DNA from: Neoechinorhynchus agilis
Taxonomy: Eukaryota > Acanthocephala
Assembly (NCBI GenBank): GCA_051530055.1
Contig: CM121342.1
Location: 11,160,001-11,224,000 of the forward strand
DNA length: 64,000 nt
Reading direction: 5' to 3'
Part shown: one piece after another, positions 44,701 to 55,979 of the stretch
How positions within the stretch are numbered: the first letter of the stretch is position 1
How the letters are laid out: each line of letters starts with the position of its first letter
The notes under the pieces: model-generated
What the model saw: only the letters and a program-made list of their open reading frames with translations
What the model was told of the DNA's origin: nothing
Databases searched by the model: none
Translations under genes and position numbers: made by a program

Positions 44701-45298
44701 TAGAAGTTAAATCTTTTAGCGTGCTTAATGCCACACATTGATGGGTACCTTCTGCGAAAGCAACTTTGAGCTTTTGCTGATCATCTATACTTGCATCAGA
44801 TACAAGACGTTTAAGAGTGTTTTGAACTGCAGGAGGATTCGCGGAAGTGGTCAATCTTTGCACTCGTTGTTTCTCTTGTTTATCGCCAGATTCAAACATT
44901 TTCCTTATAAATGATACATCAGGCGACATTGCACGACTCGATGGTGCGACGAGACCGATAGATCCATGCCCAGATCGATTCGTCTTGAACCCGCGTGATT
45001 GTAATCGTAACGGTTGTTCGATTGAAAGAGAATGAAGCATTTCGCTGAGTTGAGGATGGCAGTCGTACGCGATGCGATCAACTGTAGCATGCATGAACCT
45101 CCTTTGAACACTGCCGACTATTTTGTTCGTATTTCGAATGAGATTGAGGGCATTATATGAAGCTGCCAGTGGAATACTCTGCAATTTGTATGCACAAAAA
45201 TCACACCGATCATAATGATAATAATGGTACCTGATAGTAACATAGACAGCATGCCATTTGCCCAGTATTTCCAGTGATTGCCTATCGGATCTTGACAA
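41721..45298 (-). CDS. YME1L1: YME1L-type mitochondrial i-AAA protease
   Basis: Exons (minus) 45298-44749, 43905-43655, 43606-43560, about 43158-42479, 42427-42149, 42100-41907 and 41852-41721 give 2133 nt, 710 aa. The N-terminal part has [10 protein letters not shown] and FAEGY-type sequence typical of YME1L, then one membrane segment ([19 protein letters not shown]). The AAA domain has [15 protein letters not shown] and the second region of homology ([19 protein letters not shown]), followed by the zinc protease HEAGH and MGGRVAEE. It degrades inner-membrane and intermembrane-space proteins, OPA1 among them. The start is uncertain; ATG 45298 is the longest option. The junction FLK-NWY has no GT-AG solution (only GT-AA, TA-AG or AA-AG through a repeated AAG). 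The first intron is about 840 bp and holds a tandem duplication. Confidence 0.92.
44354..44645. repeat. Tandem duplication (~140 bp x 2) in the first YME1L intron
   Basis: Two direct copies share GAAAATTC, AACAATCAGCAAATTAAAT, TTTCAACAAATC, GCAGAAAATAA or a close form, and GAAATAGAATTTGCGATC in order. The second copy runs into the end of the upstream exon, so part of the repeat is now coding sequence or lies right at the donor side. Confidence 0.7.
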
Positions 45299-45529
45299 AA
45301 ATGAATTTTCCCATCCGCTAAAATACGAAAGAAAATTTATTCCGACTGATGAAGTTCACGATTATCAAAGGGAATGTACCAGTCGTCCGCTCTTAGAGGT
45401 AAACGAATTAATGTAAATTGTTATTTCGTCAAACTAGTGAGCTATGCGCTACTAGGTTTTTGCAGCATTACGCTTTATAATCATGATTAACAATCCTAAA
45501 ATTATTTTTTCTGAAACTTGACCAAAATA

Positions 45530-46220
45530 TGTATTCGTTTGCACGAGTATGCATGTGTTTAAGTCTATGTTTGACTTTGGGTAAGTTTTGAGTTTACGCG
45601 TGTGTTCATATCCCCTTCTTTGTGTCTGCGAGGGTGCATCTGAATTCGTATTCATGAGCTGTCGTGCTCTTGCGCTCGCACAATAGTAACTTTTGTGTTT
45701 ACGTAAGTTTAGCATCCCCACGAATTCTTTTAAATGAGTATGCATCTGTTTGTTTTTATGTTATAAGCTGGGCACTTTTTAATGGTACGCATTTGAACGG
45801 TCGTCATCTTAAGGTTTTTGTTTGTGGCCTCACCTATTCGTTTATACGCGTGTGCATGTGTATGTTTGAAATATTTCAATTTTTTTGGTATACGCTCGTG
45901 TACGTGTATTCTTCTTTGTGTTCGTTGGTATGCATAATTATTCGTGTATATGAGTGTGCATCTGTTTGTTTTTATTTTTACACAGAGGCACTATTTGACG
46001 GTACACGTTTATTCGGTCGTCCTTTTTGTGTTTCGGTTTGTGAGCTTACCTATTCGTTTGCACGAGTGTGCATGTGTATGCTTGAAATTTGTCAATTTTT
46101 GGTATACGCGCGTTTACGAGTATCCTTCTTTGTGTCGGATGGTATGTATAATTATTCGTGTATATGAGTATGCATCTGTTTGTTTTTGTGTTTACACCGG
46201 GGCAGTTTTCAATGGTACGC
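45530..46220. repeat. ~207-bp satellite array, left block
   Basis: About three diverged units repeat the landmarks GTTTATTCGGTCGTCC, TTTCGGTTTGTG, GCACGAGTGTGCATGTGTATG, TGTCAATTTTTGG and ATTATTCGTGTATATGAG. Because the unit is close to a multiple of three, frames stay open across units, producing spurious long ORFs rich in Cys, Val and Phe; I do not regard them as genes. Confidence 0.8.
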
Positions 46221-48296
46221 TAGCTGAACAGGGACTGGCCATCAACCTGCCAAAGTGCGTATTCGGCGTAAAGGCTCTCGACTTTCTAGGTCATCGTGTC
46301 AGTGAAGAAGGAACCATCCCGATGCCCAGCAAGGTGGAAGCCATTCGAAGTTTCCCACGGCCAACGACAGTGAAGGCCCTCAGGAGTTCGTGGGCATGCT
46401 AAATTTTTACCACCACTTTATGCCGGCGGCTTAAAAGTTGATGCGTCCACTATACCTCGCGTTATCACAAAGAGCCCCGAAAAGGATGTTTCTATGGACT
46501 GAGGAAATGGATAAAGCTTTTGAAGTTACAAAAAAAGCACTGGCAGATGCCACCTTGCTTACCCACCCCGCCAAAGACATCCCCATTGCAATCACCACGC
46601 ACGCTTCCGATTATGCTGTCGGTGCCGTGTTGCAACAGAAAATATCTGACAGTTGGAGACCGCTCGCCTTTTTCAGTCGTCAATTACGAAAACCCGAGCA
46701 AAAATACAGTGCCTTCGATCGAGAGCTGCTAGCAATTTATCTTGCGATCCGACATTTCCGTTATGCCGTGGAAGGACGCTCTTTGACGGTTTTCACGGCT
46801 CATCAACCACTCACTTTCGCAATGGCACGAGTATCGGATCCCTGGTCAGCACGGTAACAACGACACCTGAGCTATATTTCCGAGTATACCACAGACATCC
46901 AGCACGTTAGCGGGCGTAACAATAGCGTGGCCGATACACTCTCTAGAGCAATATTGAATAACGTCGTCGATGGTATATCCTTTGAAGAGATGTCGCGAGC
47001 ACAAAAAGATGACTCGGAAACACAGGCTTTACGAACAGCAAAGATAGGATTGCGTCTCCTTGATGTTCCAATTGGTGATGGTGAGATGACCATTTTGTGC
47101 GATATTTCAACAGGAAGGCAAAGGCCGTTAGTACCCGTTGCTTGGAGACGCCGCGTTTTTGATGCCGTCCACGAACTTTCTCATCCTGGAATCGGAGCTA
47201 TGCGCAAGTTGGTGTCGAGCATATTCGTCTGGCAGGGTCTCGCCAAGGACGTGGGAAACTGGACGAAAATGTGTCTAGCCTGTCAAAAAGTGAAGATTCA
47301 TCGACACGTTAAAGCACCGCCGGAAATATTCGATGTACCTACAAACAGATTTGCACACATACACGTGGATCTCGTAGGCCCTCTCCCACCTTCTCAGGGA
47401 TTCACACTTGTTGACGATAATAGATCGGTTCACGCGTTGGCCAGAAGCGATTCCACTTTCAAAAACCGACACACTTTCATGTGCGCGAGCTTTGGTCAGC
47501 AATTGGATTTCGCGATTCGGGGTTCCGGCGGATATCACCTGAGCGCAATTCACCTCCAAAATATGGAGCGACATGTCGACCCTATTTGGCACGAAATTAC
47601 ACCATACGACAGCTTATCATCCACAGTCCAACGGTATGGTCGAAAGGATGCACCGGCACCCGAAAACGTCCTTAAAAGCCCGCCTTAAATGTGCCAATTG
47701 GTATGACGAGCTGCCGTGGGTCCTGCTGGGCATGAGGACATCGTGTAAATCCGGTTTTGGGACGTCATCCGCTGAACAAGTCTGCGGGAGCCCAATTAGA
47801 GTTCCCAGCGATTTCGTTAGCCCTACACCGACACGAGCCAATCAAGGAAACGAACTCGAAAGTTTGCGCGATTGGATCCGTTCGTTAGTCCCTGTACCGA
47901 TGTCACGACATGGAAATATCTCGACCTACGTCCCAAAAGCCCTTAAGATCGCACCCCATGTGTTCGTCAGGAGTGAGCAGATCGGAGGACCACTGCTGCC
48001 AGCATACAGAGGACCCTACAGAGTAATCGAAACAGGTGAAAAAAATTTCGCGATTGATTATGGAGGACGCAACGAAACGATTGCGATAGACAGGCTGAAA
48101 GCCGCGCATTGTGACCCTTCCTCTACAGTCGCATCCGACATACCACGCAAACGAGGACGGCCACGGAAGAAGACTTAGCGGAGCCCCCTTGGGGGAGCTG
48201 TGTGGCGAGTACGTCAGAGGTCCACCAATCGATATGCACGCATGGTACATGGGGTACAACTAGAAAACAGAGAGCGTTGGTTTTTTGTGTTGAACT
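46221..48296 (+). mobile_element. Ty3/Gypsy-like LTR retroelement remnant inside the satellite
   Basis: From left to right are the end of a reverse transcriptase (FLGHRVSEEGTIPMPSKVEA), RNase H (DASDYAVG-type THASDYAVGAVLQQ, FSRQLRKPEQKYSAFDREL, NNSVADTLSR), an integrase zinc-finger and core region, and an integrase C-terminal part ending in a basic tail near 48180. A GGGGGAGCTGTGTGG tract after it resembles a polypurine tract and LTR edge. The copy lacks its 5' half and has a few internal breaks. TACGC occurs at 46216-46220 and again at 48297-48301, a likely 5-bp target duplication, so it inserted into an existing satellite array and is younger than it. Confidence 0.85.
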
Positions 48297-49170
48297 TACG
48301 CGTTTATTCGTTCGTCCTTTTTGGGTTTCGGTTTGTGTGCTAGCCTATTCGTATGCACGAGCGTGCATGTGTATGCTTGAAATATGTCAATTTTTGGTAT
48401 ACGCGCGTGTAAGTGTATCCTTCTTTGCGTCGGTTGGGATGTATAATTATTCGTGTATATGAGTATGCATTTGGTTATTTTTATATTCACACAATTCGGT
48501 CGTCCTGTTTGTGTTCGGTTTGTGGGCTCACCTATTCGTGGTCACCGGTATACATGTATATGCTTGCTATATGTCAATTTTTTCGTATACGCGCATTTAC
48601 ATGTATCCTTCTTTTTGTCGGTTTGTTGGTATAATGATTTCTGTATATTAGAAAGCATCGGTTTGTTTCTATGTTCACGCAGGAGTACTTTTCAATGGTA
48701 CGGGTTTATTCGGTTGTCCTTTTTGGGTTTTGGTTTGTGTGCTCACCTATTAGTTTGCACGAGTGTGCATGTGTATGCTTGCAATATGTGAATTTTTTGG
48801 TATGCGCGCGTTTACTTGTATCTTTCTTTTTGTCGGTTATTAGGTATAATTGTTCGTGTATATGCGTATGCATATGTTTGTTTTTATTTTTACACGGGGG
48901 CACTTCAATGGTACGCGTTTATTCGTTCGTCCTTTTTGGGTTTCGGTTTGTGTGCTAGCCTATTCGTTTGCGAGAGTGCGCATGTGTATGCTTGAAATAC
49001 GTCAATTGTTTGGTATACTTGCGTTTGCGTGCATCCTTCTTGGTGTCGGTTGGTGTGTATAATTATTCGTGTAATGAATATGCATCTGTTAATTTTTATG
49101 TTCACACTGGAGTATTATTTGTTCGCGTGCTCGTCTATCCTTCTTTGTGTCGGTTTTTGTCGTATGTCGT
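48297..49170. repeat. ~207-bp satellite array, right block
   Basis: Four or more units continue the array of 45530-46220, with GTTTATTCG, TCCTTTTTGGGTTT and GTGTATGCTTG recurring at about 48301, 48490, 48705 and 48915. The unit phase resumes at TACGC exactly where the left block stopped, showing that the intervening retroelement split one array. Confidence 0.8.
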
Positions 49171-49570
49171 ACACTTTCATACTTGTTTTGTCGTACTGAA
49201 AGCAAGGCGCAACTTAGTGTCGCTTTTATCAAAACGCTTTTTTTGGTTAGCCAATTTTCCTTCGCAATTTTGATGAATATAATCTTAATATTCCAAATTT
49301 TCTGGCTCTTAAGATTCCACATTTTTCACTTTAAATTCTGGCTAATTTTTATGTGCTAATTTACGAAAAATATGTTAAATTTTACTTTTAAACTATTTAG
49401 AGATGTAAACACGTTGATATCGAATTTTATTTTAAAATGCTATTCATACGGTAAATTATCGCAATTCTATAAAAAGGTTGCTCATCCATCTCAGTTCGCG
49501 TTCTAAGTGGTTATGGAAATTTTAATATTTACATCTTCTCGGTTAAATTTCATGCTTTTTACATAACTCA

Positions 49571-49818
49571 AGCCTTCTTGCATACATGATTATCGATTTT
49601 AAACCATAAATCGTTTGCTGAATTGCTTCGCATTAAAGTTATTAGATCTACAAGTTTTTATTTTTTTTGTAATCAATGACTAATGCGAAAGTTAAAGCTT
49701 CTTGTATACATGATTATCGATTTTAAACCATAAATCGTTTGCTTAATTGCTTCGCATTAAAGTTATTAGATCTACAAGTTTTTATTCTTTTGTGATCAAT
49801 GACTGATGCGATATGAAA
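49571..49818. repeat. Tandem duplication, 2 x 124 bp
   Basis: Copies at about 49571-49694 and 49695-49818 share ATACATGATTATCGATTTTA, CCATAAATCGTTTGCT, AATTGCTTCGCATTAAAGTT and ATTAGATCTACAAGTTTTTA with few differences, so the duplication is recent. It lies just below the stop of the minus-strand SHMT gene and may form part of its 3' region. Confidence 0.85.
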
Positions 49819-49876
49819 GCTAAATCTAAACTATCGGTACAAAAAATTACTGGAGTAATTTATTTTTTCCAAGTTA

Positions 49877-51741
49877 TTAATAACCGGGCATTTCGAACTG
49901 TATAGCGAACGCTATAATTTTCTGCCTCAATGGCGCTAGTTCCTTCGCCATATCGCGGCAGCATACCTTGAAGTTCTGTATAGTGGAAGCCGCTAGTCCG
50001 CAGTCCTCTTGGCTTTCTTTAGACATAGCTTCGACCTTATGAGCTATTCTAATGGCCTCATCGAGAAATTTTGCAACTACTACGATATCGCTTTCCTTCA
50101 TTCCTCGAGTTGTCAACGCTGGTGTACCGAACCGCACACCAGAAGGACATGTCCAGTCAATATCTCCGACTAGGGCATTTTTATTGACGGAAATCGAAAC
50201 TAGCTCAAATAAATGAGCCATTTTTACTCCATCGAGTCCAGTCGATCGATCAATCTTTAGAAGACTCATATGATTGTCTGTTCCACCGGTTGCGAATTCA
50301 TAACCGAATTCTTGCATCGACTTAACGAGCTGGCGTGAATTTGCTAGAACTTGTCGAGCGTATTGCATGTATTGAGGACTCTGGAGTTCAAGTAAAATAG
50401 AATTTCCCAGTGTGCCGTTAAATAAGAAGAGTCAGAAATGTTTCTAGCTAAAAATCTTGTGTGTAGTACACAACTCATATAAGTAAATAAGGGTAACTTT
50501 GTGGAAATTAAATGTAGCCGACTGAACACCCAAAACCATCTGAGTAATCCTCGCATAGAGTAACTCCAATAGCTAAATTCGATTTTCAGAGCTCGTGTAT
50601 ATATAGTGAAACAAATCTAACCTGAAATCACGTTCACATGAGCGCCCCCTTGTAATCCAGGAAACACCGCCTGATCGATAGCTTCACTTAGACTAAGACT
50701 GGATGTTTTCGGTGACTTTACATCTGGAACAAAGTTCTCTCTGAATTCAAATCTTTAGAGGAATAGCCAACCTCTTCTGGAGAATATAAGAGCGCCTCTC
50801 GGTCCTCTCATTGTTTTGTGGGTTGTTGTTGTTACAACGTCACAATACTCAAATGGATTCCTCATGAGTCCTGTGGCGACAAGACCGCTGATATGTGCCA
50901 TATCGCACATCAGAAGAGCACCACACTTGTCAGCAATTTGTCTGTACCGTTCATAGTCAAAATCACGGACGTAAGAACTGGCGCCTACATTTAAACAATT
51001 TTTATACTCGTACCAAATTTTATATTACAATCGTACGTACCCATTACAATCACATTTGGTCTGAAGGCAGTTGCCAGAGATTCCAATCGATCCATATCGA
51101 TAAGTCCGGAAAGTGGATCTACGGTATATAAAAGACTTTCAAAGTATTCAGAACTTGCTGAAACTTTTTTCGTCGGGGTGTAGTAGCCATGTGTCAAATG
51201 ACCTCCTTCGGTGAAAACCAAGCCCATTATCCTTCCACCTTTTCCCACTAAACCATGATACACGGCAAAGTTTGCAGGTGATCCGGAATATGTTTGAACA
51301 TTAACAGCCCATTTCTCCTCAGAGAGTTTGTAGGCCTCAAGTGCGCGTTTCTGAGTGAGTTGTTCCACCTGATCAACAAACTCGTTCCCGCCGTAATATC
51401 TTAATAAATTTAAATTATGGTTAAGGCGGCAATCGCAGTGCGTACCGTGCCCCAGGATATCCTTCCACATATTTGTTTGTTAGACAGGATCCCATCGCTT
51501 CCATCACCGATGTACTAATAAAATTTTCGGATGCAATCAGCTCAAGACCTTCAATTTGCCTTTTCTTCTCGGCCTCAATAAGGCCCATCATTTCTGGATC
51601 AGCTTGTGCCAGATATTTGAAGTAGCTACCTTTGGTAGACTCCTGCACGGTACACATCTTTTGTGCTTGTAGGTTGGTCTGTACCCATTTCGAAATAGTC
51701 CTTTTATAGAGAAATGTCGATGCAGCAAAGCAAGTGCACAT
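49877..51741 (-). CDS. SHMT: Serine hydroxymethyltransferase, copy 1
   Basis: Exons (minus) 51741-51446, 51399-51041, 50984-50772, 50738-50622, 50572-50530 and 50378-49877 sum to 1530 nt, 509 aa. Family marks are [39 protein letters not shown], the PLP-lysine site [19 protein letters not shown] and GGTDNH, ending FEMPGY. The enzyme is PLP-dependent and converts serine and tetrahydrofolate to glycine and methylene-tetrahydrofolate. The N-terminal extension ([19 protein letters not shown]) is basic and free of acidic residues, as in a mitochondrial presequence, and an internal Met (KMCTVQ) could start a cytosolic form. Introns include one of 33 nt (50739-50771). Two blocks are near-identical to the inverted copy at 55980-58229, introns included, while the other parts are clearly diverged. 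Confidence 0.95.
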
Positions 51742-52649
51742 AATGTGAGTATTATTTGAGTGCTAAGCCCGAACAAATCGGTGCATATACAAAAATCATT
51801 ATCATAATGTTACCAATGCAAGCTTATGTCCCTCAATCTTGACAAGTAGCGGTTTTGAACTATTGGTATTAGAAAGTCAATCTATCATACGACCCACCGA
51901 TGCAATTTATCGTTCACGATCTAGGAGTCCATTCGATAAACACGAGAATCAACAGACACATGACTATTTTAATAAAATAAAAACCCAATCGATTAGGTGT
52001 GCTCATGCTCTTGGACCACTGCTATAATTTTCATGGACTTTCGCAACCTATCCCTTCGCGATTTATGATATTCACTGGTGCTTTACAGGATATAAAGATT
52101 TATCCTCACAAACCGATTTCATTCAGATTATATCTGTAGGGAAGCTACGAATCTATAACAAACATCAGGATACATCATCTTAAGAGAGATCTATCAACCT
52201 CGGAAATGCTAAAATAAGAACTGCATTGTCATATCTGATATGATCTGACTTTTGAGAAAAGACAGGCGATGATATGTTCAGTTCCATCAATGGAGACTTT
52301 TAAATGAATGTATATGTGATCGAGATGACAACACAAGTCAATAGCACGTTTTTATAGAATGGCTGGCAGAATCCTCTTTTTCACAAACTCGCCTCCTCAG
52401 TCATTGCTTCGCAAGTTTGTCGCATTAATGGGATTTTTCCCCACCGCCACATACATTAATGGGTGTTATACGATTGGATCAAAAGGTTTCGCATTGCAGA
52501 TCTCCAAGCCAAAAAACAATACGGCAAGCGAAGAAAATACTATTTATTATAAAGTTACATCTTCACAAAAAAAATATTTAATTTGTCAATTTTGAAATCC
52601 ACACATTTGCCAGCATCTATCTTTGCTAAACGGTGTATGGAAGACGGAT
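51742..52649. other. Spacer, no supported gene
   Basis: About 900 bp without recognisable coding sequence; a 78-codon ORF at 52359-52595 has no domain. It should hold the promoter of SHMT copy 1. Confidence 0.45.
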
Positions 52650-55200
52650 GTTGAAGGCAAGGGAGGTGGGACTTGTTTTTGAAGGGGTGTTGATGTGGGA
52701 TCGGAGGCTTTGTAAAGGAGATGACCGATTATGAGTCTTTCCTTGTTCTCCGGTTATTAAGGAAAGATTGGGCTCGAGGGAAGAAAGATTTTTGGTAGAG
52801 GGTGGTACGAGCGAGGGAGGATGAAAAAGGTTGGGGGTTGCGGGTGTTTACGAAGGAAGAGCATTTAGAGATAAAAGAAGAAAATTGTGGAGGGGGTTGA
52901 AGAATACGGAGGGCATTTTTGGAGAAAATGGAGTGGAGGTGGGCGTCGAGGATAGGGATTGATGTCCCGCATATTCTATTGACGGAGAGGGCGAGGAAAG
53001 TGGGGTGTAGGCGTATGTAAGGATAGGAAGGATGGCAGAAAGATAAAAGTGAGCAAGGTGTTTAGGGGATACGCCGAGACGCCGGAGGAGTTTGAGAAGG
53101 TAAAGACGAGGGTTTGCTTCTGAGAGGGGAAATGAAATGTGGGCATCTCATTTAAGGTTTTCTTGGAAAGTCAGGCCCAGTATTCGGAGATAATATGAGC
53201 GTTGGATGGGGAGAGGCGCGGGGATAAGATTGCGTTTGGAAATGTGGGAGACAAGCTCAAAAGATTTGGATAAATTTAGGGAGAGGTTTAGGGTGGAGAG
53301 CGAGGAAATGAGATGGTTGATCTAGTCCATGGTTGTGGAAAGGGAGAGGAAGGGAGATGCGATGGTAATGACTGTGAGGTCATCGGCGTATAGAAAATAT
53401 TCGGTAGTGGGAGTGAGGGGATGAAGGTCATATAGAAAAATTTCAAAAAGGAGAGGGGAAAGTACGGCGCCTTGGGGGACCCCTTTAAATATGGGCAGAG
53501 AAGAGGAACAAGAAGTTCCACATTGGATATATTGTTCGCGGTTGGAGAGGAAAGAGGAAATCTAAGCGAGTTGCCAAGTTGGGAGGCCAAAGGAAGCACA
53601 TGATTGGAGGAGAAGGGGGTGATCTAGCCGACTCTAACGCCCTGGAAATATCCAGTTGTACGAGAAGGACGGTTGATGCTGGACTGGAATCTAAGCTGTG
53701 CACAAGCGTATCGTAGATGCAGAGGAGGGCATCAAAACAAAAGTAATTGGGGCGGAAAGCGAATTGGGAAGGAGAGATGTTTTTGAGGAAGAAGGGAAGT
53801 AGGCGGGTTTTAAAACATTTTTCTAAGATTTTAGAGAAAGGTGAGAGGATGGAGATGGGACGAAAGAATGTGAGGGAAATCTGCTTATCGTTTTTGGGTA
53901 GGGGGACGACACGGGCTTCCTTAAGACACGATGGGAAAGAGCCCAATAGAAAAATAAGGTTCGTTATGTGCGTTAGAGGATCGATTAGTTCCGGGATGAT
54001 GAGACGAATGGCCCAATTTGGGATAGTCGAATTAGGGGAAGAATGGCGGGGCAGGCGTTTAAGGATCTCTAGGATTTCGAGAGGGGAAACTAAGGAAGGG
54101 CATGTATGAATGGGCGGGTCAAACAGTGATAAGGGAGGTTGGGACAATGGATGGGAGGTTTGAGGAGGACAGAGGTTTTTATTCATCGAGTTAAGGATTG
54201 AGAGGAGATCAGATTTGGGGAGAGATGCGAAGGGGGTGGATCTACCAAGACCAGTGACACCTTTTATTTCACGCCACCAGTTTCGATTGGGAGCGGACGG
54301 GAGACGAGATGAGAGGAATACTTTGCGGGCTATACGGATGCTTTTGGTCAGCGTGGAGTGGAGGGAAGGATAAGCGGGATTGCCTGACCGGAAAGCTTTG
54401 GTGACCTGGATTTGAAGGGTTTTTAGAAAAGGCGAGAACCATGGAGGGTCGCGGTTCGAGATTCGTATTGTTTTGCGAGGAAAGAAGGCCTTCATCGCAG
54501 ATTCTATTAGATTTAACCAAGAGCCCATTGCAATCGAGGGGTCGGGACTAAAGATGGTAAAGCGGTTTTGCGTGATAAGAGAATTGACACATGCAGCATA
54601 GCCGTGGGTATGATGATCACGTTTATCCCAGACAACGTAGGGGTCGGGAAAGGAACGTTTTTGAGGTGATGTGGGGGAGAGAAGAATGTGACAATGGTCA
54701 GACGAGGCGATCGGGGGAAGTTTGGTAGTCCACGAATATTGCCTGATGTTTAAGAAAATTTTATCAAGGCGGGAGGAGAAGCGTGCAGGGAAGGTAACGA
54801 GTTGGGAGAGATGAGAGAGCGAGGGCGGGATCGGCAGTTTGTTAAAATTGCTCAATATGATGAAGCGATCTGAGGAAGTGGAAAGTAGATCAGTAAATAG
54901 GTGGTCTATTTGTTGAAGTGTGTTGGGGATGTTTGAGGAAGGAGGACGATAGAGGCCAGCGATAGAGATCTCACTTTGGCCATTGCGGAGGGGGGGAGAT
55001 AAAGTTGGATGTGAAGCCATTCAAGATCATCGGAGATGAAAAGGTTGGGTGAAAAGCAAAGGTAATGGAGAGGGGCGCGGATGAAGATCGATATGCCTCC
55101 CCAGTTTCGGAAGTCCCTCGTGAGGTGAAATGCTTGAAAGTTTGGAAGGAAGGCAGATCACCACCTCCACAAACGCTTCTACGTTTAAAGAGAGATACGT
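52650..55200 (-). mobile_element. CR1/Jockey-like LINE, largest copy in the window
   Basis: On the minus strand the long frame 55020-53485 carries the back half of an endonuclease (AGLYRPPSSN, SRLDKIFLN, SSDHCHILL), then reverse transcriptase (FFRPISILSPFSKILEKCF, QFAFRPNYF, LVQLDIS). Shifted frames continue with GVPQGAVLSPLLFEIFLYD and the catalytic FLYADDLTV near 53390, and a C-terminal region (ILPILTYAYT) to about 52650. The DNA is GC-richer than the genome around it. It has at least two frame changes, lacks its 5' end and sits between the two inverted SHMT genes. Fragments of the same family occur at 22410, 26100, 29937, 58790 and 62230. Confidence 0.85.
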
Positions 55201-55979
55201 AGCAGAATTTCAGCATTCTTGAACTTCTATCCCTTCTCCGTTTAAATTGAGGCTCTATCGCCACGCGCATACACATTTATGTAAAAACATGAACATACGC
55301 GTGTATACACAAGTATACAGATGTCAATTTAGAATTATGGTCGAAGTAGTTTTTGTGTCATGTGACCGATTCTCAACTAAACCGTTTTCAGAAAATGAAA
55401 TTTGCTTTGCCTTCTTCCCTCTATTTGTTGTATGTTGACTACCATTCTGCTCCAAGGGCGTTTATTTATTCATTTTCTGAGAGCTACTGTGTCGTATGCT
55501 GAATTCTCGCATAGGATTCGCTTCACTATTGGAGTGCTGCTCTTGTGGCTTTATTTTTCGAGCACTGTGTTTTCAATGTTCATTCGTTTGGGACACAACA
55601 TTGTTGCTCCTGAATTCTTCATGCCAACTTCTACATGGTTTCGTCCTTAAATTAAGTAATTTTTTGATGAGCAGATTTATCAACTTGACTTTGCAGGATT
55701 TAGACATACATCGTATTGTGCTCGAAGTCGTTTTGTTAAGATATTCGCTCAATCATTCGTATTATGGAAAACTTACTATCAGGTCCATTTCTCGTTGATG
55801 AATACTGTTTTTATTAATCTTCTAATTTTTTTCTATATTAGACATTATTCGACACTATCTCAACTCTAAAGAAAAAAGTTTACTAACTTTTATGCTGTCA
55901 ACAACAAAACTCATTGACATTACGTTTTCTTTTACAGAATCAAATTTGCCCTCGCGCAACTATTTTACGTCGCTCAACT
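55201..55979. other. Spacer upstream of SHMT copy 2
   Basis: About 780 bp with no homology-supported gene. A TTTTACAG acceptor at 55931-55938, before an open frame leading into the SHMT start, suggests a 5' UTR intron. Confidence 0.45.

Noticed and set aside
45664-46170. Long open frame rich in Cys/Val/Phe (plus similar ones at 48202-49060)
   Set aside because: It lies entirely in the ~207-bp satellite; the frames persist because the period is near a multiple of three, and the composition is not protein-like.
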